Below are positions 25,607 through 33,630 of a stretch of DNA of 64,000 nt, one piece after another. This stretch comes from Planctomycetota bacterium (lineage in GTDB: Bacteria; Planctomycetota; UBA1135; UBA2386). The position numbers were made by a program, and so were the translations under genes. Position 1 is the first letter of the stretch, and every line of letters starts with the position of its first letter. The notes beneath the pieces were generated by a model. That model saw only the letters and a list, made by a program, of their open reading frames with translations. It searched no databases and had not been told where the DNA came from. The stretch covers positions 94,731 to 158,730 of the forward strand of contig JANQJF010000075.1 in NCBI GenBank assembly GCA_028281765.1, given 5' to 3'.

Positions 25607-26521
25607 TCAGGCGTTCGCCAGCGCGAACTCGAGCCCGGCCTTCACCGCGGCGACCTGCGCATCGTTGCAGATCTCCGGAGTCGCCTTGGAGCTGTCCGGG
25701 TAGACCTCGGTCGTCGTCGTGAAGCGCGCGTCAGTTACGCCGGCACACAGACCGAGCGGCGTGCACGGGTAGTTGATCACGCCGTTCTGCGTGACGTCCG
25801 AACCGATGATCTGCCCGTTGTCGTCCGGCGGCGCGATATGGGTCACGTTCTCGACGCCCGCGATGATCGCGGCCTGGAACTCGACCTGCGGATTCTCCGT
25901 GTCGCCGACCGTGTAGAAACCGTCCGGAATCAAGCCGGGCGCGAACGGCTTGCCATCGCGCGCGGCCAGCGCCGGTCGGAACTCTTCTTCGTCACTGTCG
26001 GTCGTCTCGTGCAGATCCATGTGCATCAGGAAGTCGACGCCCAGGTCGCGAACCAGCGCCATGACGGCGGCGGACTCTTCGGCAGGGCTTTCGGCGACGA
26101 ACGATCGGTTCGGGTCGACACAGTTGGGGTTCCAGCGATTGATGACCTCGTATCCCCACGGGCTCACGCACGGCGCGAACAGGAAGTTGACGCGGTCGCG
26201 ATACGACGCGGCCTCGTTGCGCAAGAACGCGAGCGCGCCCTGCACGCCGCTCGTCTCGTAGCCGTGCACGCCACCGGTGATCAACACCCAGGGCGCGTCG
26301 CTCCGCGTCGACGGGAGCTTGACCGACATCAGCGGGTATCGGGCGGGGTCGAGCGGAATCGCTCCGTACTGCGATACCTCGAACGCATCGTCGAGCCCTT
26401 CGAGCTTCGTGAGCACTTCGTCGCGGTAGCTGCGTTCGATCGTGCGAGCCTCGAGCCAAGTGCGCTTCTCAGCGTCGGTCCAAGGTTCGCCGGGGGTGCC
26501 GATGGGGTAGAAGCGTTCCAT
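25607..26521 (-). CDS. M14-family zinc carboxypeptidase / deacylase-like enzyme
   Basis: A 304-residue M14-type enzyme. Zinc ligands are His86 and Glu89 (GGVHGYETSG) and His171 (MDLHETTDSD); Glu272 in FTTTTEVYPDSS is the expected general base and Arg139 in DPNRSF a carboxylate-binding residue. The start YPIGTPGEPWTDAEKRTWL directly after ATG 26521 is typical of this subgroup. In-frame ATGs at 26563 and 26587 are possible but no start has a good ribosome site. There is no signal peptide, so it acts in the cytoplasm, as a peptidase or an N-acyl amino-acid deacylase. Convergent with the transglutaminase gene, 7 bp apart. Confidence 0.91.
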   Translation of the reverse strand: MERFYPIGTPGEPWTDAEKRTWLEARTIERSYRDEVLTKLEGLDDAFEVSQYGAIPLDPARYPLMSVKLPSTRSDAPWVLITGGVHGYETSGVQGALAFLRNEAASYRDRVNFLFAPCVSPWGYEVINRWNPNCVDPNRSFVAESPAEESAAVMALVRDLGVDFLMHMDLHETTDSDEEEFRPALAARDGKPFAPGLIPDGFYTVGDTENPQVEFQAAIIAGVENVTHIAPPDDNGQIIGSDVTQNGVINYPCTPLGLCAGVTDARFTTTTEVYPDSSKATPEICNDAQVAAVKAGLEFALANA

Positions 26522-26610
26522 ATCGAGTGGTTGGCCGGGGGCCGAACGGTCGTTTTCCCACATCGACGGGCGCGCGCCAAGGCGCATCGACGGAACGCGG
26601 GCTGGCTGTC

Positions 26611-27333
26611 CTAGCGGACCGGCGCGCTCGGATCGTCGAGCAGCCGGCCGTCGACCAGGAACCACAGCGTGACCCCGTCGAAGATGCGAACCCTGCGATG
26701 CGCCGGCGTGTTGAGCGCGTATCCGAGTTCGTTCGGGGCACGCACGCATGTCAGTCGCGTCGCGGCACTGCCGAGTCGACTCTGCTCGCCTTCGCTCGCG
26801 AGTCGGCTCTGCTCACCGACACTCTCCAAGCGGCTGGCTTCTCCCTTGCTGCCGAGGCGACTGTTCTCGCCGTCGCTGCCGAGGCGGCTGTCCTCGCGCT
26901 CGCTCGCGAGTCGGCTCTGTTCGCCCTGGCTGCCGATGCGGCTCGCTTCGCCGGCACTGTCGATCCGGCTCTGCTCGCCCTGGCTGCCCAGACGGCTGTT
27001 TTCTCCCGCGCTGCCGAGACGGCTCTTCTCGGCGACGCTGCCGATGCGGCTCTCTTCGGAGACGCCGGCGATCCGGCTCTCCTCGCTCGCACCACCCAGG
27101 TGCTCGGAAGAGCACGCGCTCGCGAAGACGCTACCGCTGATGACGATCAGGTCGCGGTGATACTCTTCGTAGAGACCAGGCAGCGCCAGCAAGAGTGACG
27201 CCTCGTCTTCGAAGTGCGCGATCGGCTCACAGTGGTGCGCCGGCGGCGCGGGCAGAGCCACGGTCTGCTCGGGCATCTGGCAACCTGCCAAGATTCCGAG
27301 CGTGCCGGCGAGCATCAGTCGTTCGAAGAACAT
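26611..27333 (-). CDS. Lipoprotein with twelve tandem 9-residue repeats
   Basis: A 240-residue lipoprotein with lipobox GILAGC (Cys18) and a good GAGGA ribosome site before ATG 27333. After a Pro-rich stretch and a short domain (residues 36-81), residues 82-189 are twelve uninterrupted 9-residue repeats of the form x-G-E-x-S-R-[LI]-[GA]-S. The Ser-Arg-hydrophobic core is kept in all of them. A Cys-containing C-terminal cap (about 190-240) ends the protein. I do not recognise the family. The strict period suggests a repetitive solenoid or extended stalk on the cell surface. It is 15 bp downstream of the lipoprotein gene 27349-28011, so the two form an operon. Confidence 0.88.
   Translation of the reverse strand: MFFERLMLAGTLGILAGCQMPEQTVALPAPPAHHCEPIAHFEDEASLLLALPGLYEEYHRDLIVISGSVFASACSSEHLGGASEESRIAGVSEESRIGSVAEKSRLGSAGENSRLGSQGEQSRIDSAGEASRIGSQGEQSRLASEREDSRLGSDGENSRLGSKGEASRLESVGEQSRLASEGEQSRLGSAATRLTCVRAPNELGYALNTPAHRRVRIFDGVTLWFLVDGRLLDDPSAPVR
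26767..27090 (-). repeat. Twelve 27-bp coding repeats (nonapeptide repeat array)
   Basis: The DNA of the repeat region is exactly 324 bp, i.e. 12 units of 27 bp, encoding residues 82-189 of the lipoprotein. Third-codon positions vary between units while the Ser-Arg-Leu/Ile core and Gly-Glu are kept, so the protein sequence, not just the DNA, appears to be under selection. Confidence 0.9.
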
Positions 27334-27348
27334 GGTCGTCCTCGCGGA

Positions 27349-28011
27349 TCAGCGGTTCTCTTCGCCCGTCTCGGTCTGCTCTTCGGGCGTAGCCGTCTCG
27401 GTGCTCGGAGTTGCCGGCGGCTCCGCGACGTCGTTCTCCTGGCCCGGGAACGGCGCGTCGGACATCCACAGCACCCAGGAGACGGAGGAGTCGTTCTCCT
27501 TGACGTAGAACTGGTTGCCGGCCGGGTCCATCGCGACGGCGTCACGCTCGTACTCGTACGGCTGGTAGACGACGCTGACCTGACCACCGAGTGCGTCCTG
27601 GACGCGCTTCTTCGGAATCGAGATGCGGTACGTGCGCTTGGCGGACGACTCGAGGCTCGTCTCGAACACGCGACCGAGGTGGAGGACGCCGAACAGCGGC
27701 TTCTCGCGATACGGGAGACGGATGCGCACGAGCTGCGCGCCGCTGCTCAGGAACTCGTCGTACGAGTCGAGGATGCCGTCACTCGGCACCTGGTGCGGAC
27801 CGCGACTCAGGAACGGCGGCTTCACCGGATCCGTCCCGGCGAGCTGCCAGTCGTTGGTCTCGGCGACGATCTCGGTGCCCTGCGTCAGCAGCGCGACGTG
27901 GCGCGGGACGATGCGGTTGGGCAGTTGGGCGGGCGGAACGGTGACGACGCAACCGGTCATCAGGAACGCGCAGCCAAGGGTGGCGGCGGGAGTCAGCAGT
28001 CGTGCAAACAT
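27349..28011 (-). CDS. Lipoprotein of unknown function
   Basis: A 220-residue lipoprotein with lipobox FLMTGC (Cys21). ATG at 28011 has the ribosome site GAGGA just upstream and is chosen over a longer start at 28047. The body (about 25-185) is a single beta-rich domain that I do not recognise. The tail is Glu/Thr/Pro-rich (ATPSTETATPEEQTETGEENR), probably disordered. It lies 15 bp upstream of the nonapeptide-repeat lipoprotein, with which it is likely co-transcribed and co-localised at the membrane. Confidence 0.85.
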   Translation of the reverse strand: MFARLLTPAATLGCAFLMTGCVVTVPPAQLPNRIVPRHVALLTQGTEIVAETNDWQLAGTDPVKPPFLSRGPHQVPSDGILDSYDEFLSSGAQLVRIRLPYREKPLFGVLHLGRVFETSLESSAKRTYRISIPKKRVQDALGGQVSVVYQPYEYERDAVAMDPAGNQFYVKENDSSVSWVLWMSDAPFPGQENDVAEPPATPSTETATPEEQTETGEENR

Positions 28012-28181
28012 GGTGTCCTCGGTGATTCGGTCCGTGACAGTCCTCATTCTTCGAGAGGTGCCGGAACGCTGCTGGAGCCGTTGCCCGCCTCACCCGCCGC
28101 ATGGGCGGAATCGATCCGGCCGGACGAACCTCATTGACGCTCCTCATTGCGATTCGTGGGCCCGCTCCGGACGATGCGGCA

Positions 28182-28979
28182 ATGAGTGACTCGAGCTGTG
28201 GTCGGTGCCCGAAAGCGCTGATCGTCCTCGCGACGGCGCTGTTCTCTTCTTGCGGCGCTATGGTCGGCGGCGTGCAGCCGTGGCCGGAACTCGGCGTGTC
28301 GGCGGGTTCGGCGTTCCGCGCGAAATCCGAGGTCGTCGTTCGCATCGACGGAGACGTGCCGGGGCAGGTGCGGGTACCGCGGCTCAACAACACGATACGG
28401 GAGGTCGTGCTGCGTACGAACGACGGCGAGTCTCCGCTAAAGCTCCGTCCGAAACCGACGGAGTGGATCGTGCCGATTCCGTCCGAGACGAAGGCGCCGT
28501 TCGAAGTCGTGCTTCGGCTCGACGAGTCGCCCTACCTCGCGGTCGAACCGCACGTCGCCGCACAAGAGGCGGACGGGGTCGTGTCGCTCCACGCGCACCA
28601 CGCGGTCGTGCACGGTGAGAAGCTGTGCTTCGAACCGCAGCCGCACAAGAACACGATCGGCTACTGGGTCAATCCTGCCGACTGGGCCGAGTGGCATCTG
28701 TCCATCGCCGAGCCCGGCGAGTTCGACGTCGTCCTGTGGCAGGGATGCGGCCGCGGGCAGGGCGGCAGCGATGTCCGACTCTCGATCGGAGATCAGTCGC
28801 TCGACTTCGTCGTCGAAGACACGGGCCACTTCCAGAACTTCGAACGTCGCGTGGTCGGGCGTGTTCGCCTCTCCGAGGCCGGTCCACGTGTTCTGGAAAT
28901 TCGGCCACAGCGCTTGGCGAAGAACGCCGTCATGGACGTGCGGCTGATCGAGCTGGTGCCGTTCGCGTCAGATCGGTAG
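28182..28979 (+). CDS. Lipoprotein with sulfatase-tail-like carbohydrate-binding domain
   Basis: A 265-residue protein. ATG at 28182 gives a lipoprotein signal ending LFSSC (Cys24); the longer start at 28101 adds no signal features. Residues about 50-135 are a beta-rich domain. Residues about 160-262 (IGYWVNPADWAEWHLSI, EFDVVLWQGCGRGQGGSDVRLSIGDQSLDFVVEDTGHFQNF, AVMDVRLIELVP) resemble the domain found at the C-terminus of many planctomycete sulfatases, thought to bind carbohydrate. No catalytic domain is present. A surface glycan-binding role is inferred. Confidence 0.85.
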   Translation: MSDSSCGRCPKALIVLATALFSSCGAMVGGVQPWPELGVSAGSAFRAKSEVVVRIDGDVPGQVRVPRLNNTIREVVLRTNDGESPLKLRPKPTEWIVPIPSETKAPFEVVLRLDESPYLAVEPHVAAQEADGVVSLHAHHAVVHGEKLCFEPQPHKNTIGYWVNPADWAEWHLSIAEPGEFDVVLWQGCGRGQGGSDVRLSIGDQSLDFVVEDTGHFQNFERRVVGRVRLSEAGPRVLEIRPQRLAKNAVMDVRLIELVPFASDR

Positions 28980-29055
28980 TCGGCTTTCGTTTCGGGACAA
29001 TTGCGCCGATAGGTGTATGCTGAGCGGTGACTGAAAACCGAGGCTGCCCGCAACC

Positions 29056-30591
29056 GTGACTGTGCAAGATCCCCGGGCCGGTCAACCTGACGTTGATCGC
29101 CATCCCGGCCGAGAGCAGCGCTACGCCGCGCTCGTCGAGAACTCCCCATACTGCATCCACGAGGTCGACGAAGACGGTCGCCTCGCGTCGATGAATCCCG
29201 CCGGTCTCCGCATGATGGGAGCCGACGACGAGTGCGCGATCATCGGTGTCGATTACCTCGACGCCGTTGCCGAGAAGGACCAGCCACGTATTCGTGAGCT
29301 TCTCGACAAGGCTCTCGACGGCGAGTTCTCGGAGTTCGAGTTCACGGCGGTCAACGGTCGGGTGTTCCGGTCGAACTTCGTCCCCCTTCCGTCGGCTGAT
29401 GGTGAGCAGCCGCGGCTCATGGGGATTACGCAAGATGTCACCGAACGGCGGGAGCTGGAGCGGAAGTTCCATCGCAGTCGTCAACTCGACGCCGTCGGTC
29501 GCCTCGCCGGAGGCGTCGCTCACGACTTCAACAACTTGCTGACGGTGATCCTCGGGTCGGCCGAACTCCTCGAGGCGCGGTACTCTGCGGACGAGCCCGA
29601 GATTCGCGCGATCCTCGACGCTGCGGACCGCGCGGCCGAGTTGACGTCGCAGCTGCTCACGTTCGCGCGTCGACAGATCACACGGCCGCGTGTGGTCGAC
29701 CTCGTGGAACGAGTGCGAGGTCTCGAATCGCTGCTGCGTCGCATTCTCGCGGAGAACATCTTGCTGGAGTGTGTGCTGACGGAAGACCGGCTCTTGGTGA
29801 ACATTGACCCTTCGCAGCTCGACCAGGTCATCCTGAACTTGGCCACGAACGCGCGCGATGCGATGCCGACCGGCGGAACGCTCCGCCTGAGCGCGGATGT
29901 CGTGTCGCTCGTCGCGGGCGCGAGTGGCGAGCTCGCCGCCGGCGACTACGCGCGGTTCCGGGTCGTGGACGATGGCAGCGGAATCGCCGACGAACTGCTC
30001 GAGAACATCTTCGATCCGTTCTTCACGACCAAGGATGCGACAGGGGGCATTGGATTGGGCCTCGCAACGTGCCACGGTATCGTCGTGCAGGCGGGCGGCG
30101 AGTTGCGCGTTCGCAGCTCCGGGACAAGCGGAACCGCGTTCGATGTGTTGCTCCCGATCGCGACCGCGCCGGAGACCGTTGCGACCACCGTGGTGGATCG
30201 TGAGGTGTCGGATCCGTTGACGGTACTGCTGGTCGAAGACAACGATTCGGTCCGGAGCTTCGCCCAGCAGGCGCTGACTGTGATGGGGCACACGGTCTAC
30301 GTGGCGACGAGTGGTGAAGAAGCCGTCGACGTGGTGCGAGGCGTGCCCGGATCAATCGACCTCCTCTTCACGGACGTCGTGCTGCCGGGCATGAACGGTC
30401 GAGCTCTCGCCGATCAATTGGCCGAGCAGCGCCCGGACATGGCGGTGCTGTTCACGTCTGGCTACATGGACGACGACGTGCTCACCGCTGGTGTCAAGGA
30501 GCGCCGTTTCGAGCTTCTGCCGAAGCCCTACACGCCGGACTCGCTGTCCAGGGCGGTCTGCCGCGCCGTTGTTTCGTCGCGCGCCAAGTAG
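29056..30591 (+). CDS. Hybrid histidine kinase (PAS - HisKA - HATPase - receiver)
   Basis: A 511-residue soluble hybrid sensor kinase without transmembrane segments. Residues about 18-130 are a PAS domain (YAALVENSPYCIHEVDEDGRLASMNPAG). The dimerisation helix has GGVAHDFNNLLTVI with phospho-acceptor His156. The ATPase has N-box NLATNARDAM and glycine loops DDGSGIADEL and GGIGLGLATCHGIV. The C-terminal receiver (about 395-505) has phospho-acceptor Asp440 in FTDVVLPGMNG and the conserved Lys in LPKPYTPDSL. Start is GTG at 29056; a second GTG at 29062 is equally possible. Without an output domain, it must signal through another phosphotransfer protein. No partner is next to it. Confidence 0.94.
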   Translation: MTVQDPRAGQPDVDRHPGREQRYAALVENSPYCIHEVDEDGRLASMNPAGLRMMGADDECAIIGVDYLDAVAEKDQPRIRELLDKALDGEFSEFEFTAVNGRVFRSNFVPLPSADGEQPRLMGITQDVTERRELERKFHRSRQLDAVGRLAGGVAHDFNNLLTVILGSAELLEARYSADEPEIRAILDAADRAAELTSQLLTFARRQITRPRVVDLVERVRGLESLLRRILAENILLECVLTEDRLLVNIDPSQLDQVILNLATNARDAMPTGGTLRLSADVVSLVAGASGELAAGDYARFRVVDDGSGIADELLENIFDPFFTTKDATGGIGLGLATCHGIVVQAGGELRVRSSGTSGTAFDVLLPIATAPETVATTVVDREVSDPLTVLLVEDNDSVRSFAQQALTVMGHTVYVATSGEEAVDVVRGVPGSIDLLFTDVVLPGMNGRALADQLAEQRPDMAVLFTSGYMDDDVLTAGVKERRFELLPKPYTPDSLSRAVCRAVVSSRAK

Positions 30592-30678
30592 GCAAGCTCA
30601 CTTCGCGGTCTGCTTCTCGGCATCCTTCCCCTCGATTGCCGCCTTGCGATTGTCGAGCGACGCGGGGGAGGGCGACGA

Positions 30679-31932
30679 TCAGTGCCGCTGCGCCGACCCG
30701 CCGGCTCGCCGAATCGCGCGCGAGACTCGGTACGTCGCGAGGTTCATCTGAATCGTATCGAGAACCGTGCCGTCGTACTCGACCTTGACGTAGTCTCCGG
30801 TACCGTGCGTCTTGATCTTGTCGAGGCCGATAATCGTGCCCTTGATCTCTGCGGGCGAGTCGATGTCGATGTCCCCCGTCACGTAGATCAGGCCGCTGTA
30901 GAACGAGTTGCTGCCGGACTTGATGTGCAGGTTGCCGTCGACGAACAGCATTCCGGAGCCGCGTAACGGTCGTTTCGAGTCGAAGTCGAGCTTCTCGTTG
31001 CCGATGTCCACGAAGACGAGGCCGTTCGCGGGGAGTTCGTCCGGGAAGTCCTCCTCGTCGTCGACGTAGGTACTCGCCATCGATCGGAGCACGTCCTTCG
31101 TGACACCGAACACGTCCTTCACCGAGTCCTTGTAGGCCGTGGCTCGAGACGTGCTGCTGGTCCCCGACGTCGTTCCGTTGTCGATCTTCATCGGCTCGGG
31201 ATCCTTCGGAGACTCGCCGTCCGCCGGATCGCCGAGCTTGTCGCGGTAGTAGATCCCGACCGCGGTCGCGCCGCCGAGGACCTGGCTCCCCGACTTGATG
31301 TCGAGTCCGTCGGGATCGCCGGAGTTGATCGCGGCCTGGCCAGGCGGCTTCAAGAACAAGCGGCTGATCTCGGTCTCGAGAACTTCGAGGCCGAGGACGC
31401 GGTTCGGCGACGCGTCGAATCGCTTGTTCTCGTCACGTCGGTCGAACACGTATCCGACGCAGCGGAGCCGCCACGCGGCGCCCGTCGCGTGCATGTCACG
31501 ACCGCTCGAGACGTCCTCGCACTGCACTCGCTGGCGGAACTCGAGTCGCTTGCGATCGGGGTCGGCGTCCCACTGCTTCCAGATCTCGTACCGGCCCCAC
31601 GTCGTGCCGTCGATCTTGAACTCGCGCACGATGCCGATGTCCGGCTCGGAGGTCTCGAGGACGGGCGGTTTCGCCGTCGCGTCGCGGCGCGGGGCGAACT
31701 CGACCACCGGCTGGTTCGGCTGCTGCCGGAACCACCGGATCGCCTCGATGAGGCCGGCTCGCGCGAACTGCGTCGCGTGGCCGTTGGCGTTGATCTCGAC
31801 GGTGGTGCGCTCTTGCCTCGCCTTGAGCGAGCTCGAGCCCATCGTGATCAGACCTATGCCGAATACGACGAAGAACAGCGCCATCACCATGATGGTTCCG
31901 TTCTCGCGGCTGCTGTCTGGTTGGCGGTGCAT
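30679..31932 (-). CDS. PilX/GspK-like type IV pilin-related protein
   Basis: A 417-residue protein. The N-terminus (SRENG, then TIMVMALFFVVFGIGLITMGSSS) is a class III-like prepilin leader: a short basic leader, Gly12 at the cleavage site, then a hydrophobic helix. Position 5 of the mature protein is not Glu, as in PilX/GspK-type minor pilins. The rest (about 60-400) is an exported domain with late strand-rich repeats (GMLFVDGNLHIKSGSNSFYSGLIYVTGDIDIDSPAEIKGTIIG), like a short beta-helix. It probably sits in a pilus or pseudopilus tip complex. No other pilus gene is in the window. A 26-codon high-GC3 open frame continues past its stop codon (see findings). Confidence 0.87.
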   Translation of the reverse strand: MHRQPDSSRENGTIMVMALFFVVFGIGLITMGSSSLKARQERTTVEINANGHATQFARAGLIEAIRWFRQQPNQPVVEFAPRRDATAKPPVLETSEPDIGIVREFKIDGTTWGRYEIWKQWDADPDRKRLEFRQRVQCEDVSSGRDMHATGAAWRLRCVGYVFDRRDENKRFDASPNRVLGLEVLETEISRLFLKPPGQAAINSGDPDGLDIKSGSQVLGGATAVGIYYRDKLGDPADGESPKDPEPMKIDNGTTSGTSSTSRATAYKDSVKDVFGVTKDVLRSMASTYVDDEEDFPDELPANGLVFVDIGNEKLDFDSKRPLRGSGMLFVDGNLHIKSGSNSFYSGLIYVTGDIDIDSPAEIKGTIIGLDKIKTHGTGDYVKVEYDGTVLDTIQMNLATYRVSRAIRRAGGSAQRH

Positions 31933-31948
31933 GGTTCTCCCTGCGAGT

Positions 31949-31961
31949 TACGTGACACGTA
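31949..31961. promoter_or_regulatory. 13-bp palindrome upstream of the PilX-like gene
   Basis: TACGTG and CACGTA flank a single A, a perfect inverted repeat 17-29 bp upstream of the PilX-like start codon in the divergent region shared with the ParB-like gene. Its length and place suit an operator. Confidence 0.45.
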
Positions 31962-32023
31962 GGTGTCGTCGCGATTTGGCGACCCCTGTAGCCCCGAATC
32001 GAGGCGATCCGAGCGCGCCGACG

Positions 32024-32036
32024 TCTCGAAACGAGA
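32024..32036. promoter_or_regulatory. Second 13-bp palindrome in the pilin / ParB-like intergenic region
   Basis: TCTCG-AAA-CGAGA is an inverted repeat about 130 bp upstream of the ParB-like start. It could be an operator or chance; its sequence differs from the palindrome at 31949. Confidence 0.3.
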
Positions 32037-32165
32037 TCCATGCCACAACTCGCCATCGGGTCGAGGCCTTGCTCGGTTGAAGGGATTCGCACGCCAGTCC
32101 TGGAGACCGAAATTCGCCCGTCCGATCGACGTTTTCGCGTCAACGCTCCCCAGACGGTGCCGACC

Positions 32166-32975
32166 ATGCTCACGACGAAGCGATACGACTACGTCCCGTT
32201 CGACACGATCCACACCCATCCCCTGATCGCCAATCACCGGCCGATCAGTGAGCCGAAGGTCCGGCACTACAAGCAGGACATCCTGCACAACGGTCTCCTC
32301 GAGCCGCTCGTCGTCTGGGAGCGCAACAAGGGCGAGTACTTTCTCGTCGGCGGCTTCCACCGGTTGACCGCGATCGGCCTGATCCGCCAGGACAACCCGG
32401 GCTACTACGACCGCATCGACGTGCGCGTCGTCTCGGGCGACCTCGAGGAGATGCGCGCCCTCAACCTCAAGCTCAACGCGGACCGCCTCGACGCGAAGAT
32501 CACGGAGTACTTCGACACCGTGATTTACCTGAACAACGCGAACTGGCCGAAGGAGCGGATCGCGTCGTTCCTGGACAAGAGCGAGTCCTGGATCGTGGAC
32601 ATCCTCCGCTTCGTGCCGTCGATGGATCCGCGCATCCGCAAGATGCTGCAGGACGGCAAGTTGTCGTGGAGCCGGGCCAAGACGTTCTGCCGCCGCATCC
32701 TCGACGCCGAGGCGGGCGCCGAGAGGACGACGGCGGACGCCATCATCGCCGAGCTCGAGGCGAGCCCTGGCGCCGCGTCGCGCCGCCGCGTGATCTCGCC
32801 CAAGTCGGCGACCAAGCGCCTCGCGAAGCACCTCGAGGCGGAGCCGAAGGCGACCTACACCGTGAGCGGCCAGGACCTGTTCTCGCTGCTGGCGCTGCTC
32901 TCGGGCCAGGCGAACGGCGAGACCGATCGCCACCTCGCGCGGGTGCGCGAGACGTTCCCGGCCCTGGTGGACTGA
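32166..32975 (+). CDS. Orphan ParB/sulfiredoxin-domain protein
   Basis: A 269-residue protein. ATG at 32166 is chosen because the N-terminal domain begins immediately (VPFDTIHTHPLIANHRPISEPKVRHYKQDI). Residues about 5-95 are a ParB-like nuclease/CTPase fold with the signature GGFHRLTAI. Residues about 110-190 are helical with a likely helix-turn-helix (WPKERIASFLDKSESWIVDILRF). There is no adjacent parA and no obvious parS-like cluster, so chromosome partitioning is unlikely. A regulator or a phosphate-transfer enzyme of the ParB/Srx fold is more plausible. High-GC codon use matches its neighbours. Confidence 0.9.
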   Translation: MLTTKRYDYVPFDTIHTHPLIANHRPISEPKVRHYKQDILHNGLLEPLVVWERNKGEYFLVGGFHRLTAIGLIRQDNPGYYDRIDVRVVSGDLEEMRALNLKLNADRLDAKITEYFDTVIYLNNANWPKERIASFLDKSESWIVDILRFVPSMDPRIRKMLQDGKLSWSRAKTFCRRILDAEAGAERTTADAIIAELEASPGAASRRRVISPKSATKRLAKHLEAEPKATYTVSGQDLFSLLALLSGQANGETDRHLARVRETFPALVD

Positions 32976-33063
32976 GGGCCGAGGGATTTCTCGAGAACTC
33001 GTGTCCTCTCCGGACCGTGGCGCTCAAGGCACTCTTGAACCGTCCACTGAAAGGAGAGATCCG

Positions 33064-33594
33064 ATGAACACCTTCTCGAGCCCTGTCCGGCACTTACTCC
33101 TCACCATCCTCGCGCTCGCGCCCTCCGTCGCATCGCAGACGACCGGGGTGCCGGGACTCAACGACTACACGGTCAACGGCCATACCAGCGGCTCGACTTC
33201 GTGCCAGTCGGTAGATCTCGTCATCGGCTCTGTCGCGGAGTTCCGGGTCGACACCGGTGTGCCGGGAACCATGGTCGCGTTCATGTTCTCGTTCTGCCCG
33301 TGCGAGCCGTGCTGGTTTCGGATGCCTCCGGTCGGGTGCGGAGGGCTGATTCCGTGGACCGCGTGTGTCGTGAACCCGTCGAATCAATCGATCGACATCA
33401 ACCTCTCCGCGGGCTGCGGGCCGGTCGCCGTGTTCTTGCCGACGGATGGGGCGGGGGTCGCGACGTTCGCACTCCCGATCCCGCCGTCTGCGTTGGGAAT
33501 CCTCTTCTCGACGCAGGCGGCGATCGTGGGCAATCCGTGCAGCGGGCCGTTTCCACTGCTGACGCAGGCGTACGACCTGAACGTCATCTCGTAG
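33064..33594 (+). CDS. Small exported Cys-rich beta protein
   Basis: A 176-residue secreted protein. The strong ribosome site AAGGAGAG lies just upstream of ATG 33064. The signal peptide is SSPVRHLLLTILALAPSVASQ. The mature part has a Cys-dense segment (SFCPCEPCWFRMPPVGCGG) and two further Cys, suggesting disulfides or a metal site. The layout of the end (LPIPPSALGILFSTQAAIVGNP, then a last strand YDLNVIS) resembles the C-terminal module of 12027-13454, here as almost the whole protein. The function is unknown. Confidence 0.85.
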   Translation: MNTFSSPVRHLLLTILALAPSVASQTTGVPGLNDYTVNGHTSGSTSCQSVDLVIGSVAEFRVDTGVPGTMVAFMFSFCPCEPCWFRMPPVGCGGLIPWTACVVNPSNQSIDINLSAGCGPVAVFLPTDGAGVATFALPIPPSALGILFSTQAAIVGNPCSGPFPLLTQAYDLNVIS

Positions 33595-33630
33595 CGTTGA
33601 GTCGCGGAGCGAGTACGATGCTGCGACGGC

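Noticed and set aside
26767..27090. CRISPR-like array of 27-bp units
   Set aside because: The repeats are contiguous without spacers and lie in a gene; no cas genes are nearby.
26527..27198. A 223-codon repetitive open frame on the plus strand across the 27-bp repeats
   Set aside because: It is antisense to the lipoprotein repeats; the minus-strand frame has a lipobox, a ribosome site and conserved residues, the plus-strand frame does not.
28129..28149. Repeated CCTCATTG (two copies, 13 bp apart) as a regulator site
   Set aside because: Only two short copies; a third imperfect one is further away. Too weak to call.
28980..29055. Promoter upstream of the histidine kinase (TATGCT as -10)
   Set aside because: No acceptable -35 at 16-18 bp; not supportable.
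28930..30291. A 453-codon open frame on the minus strand
   Set aside because: It is the antisense of the histidine kinase, whose domains are unmistakable on the plus strand.
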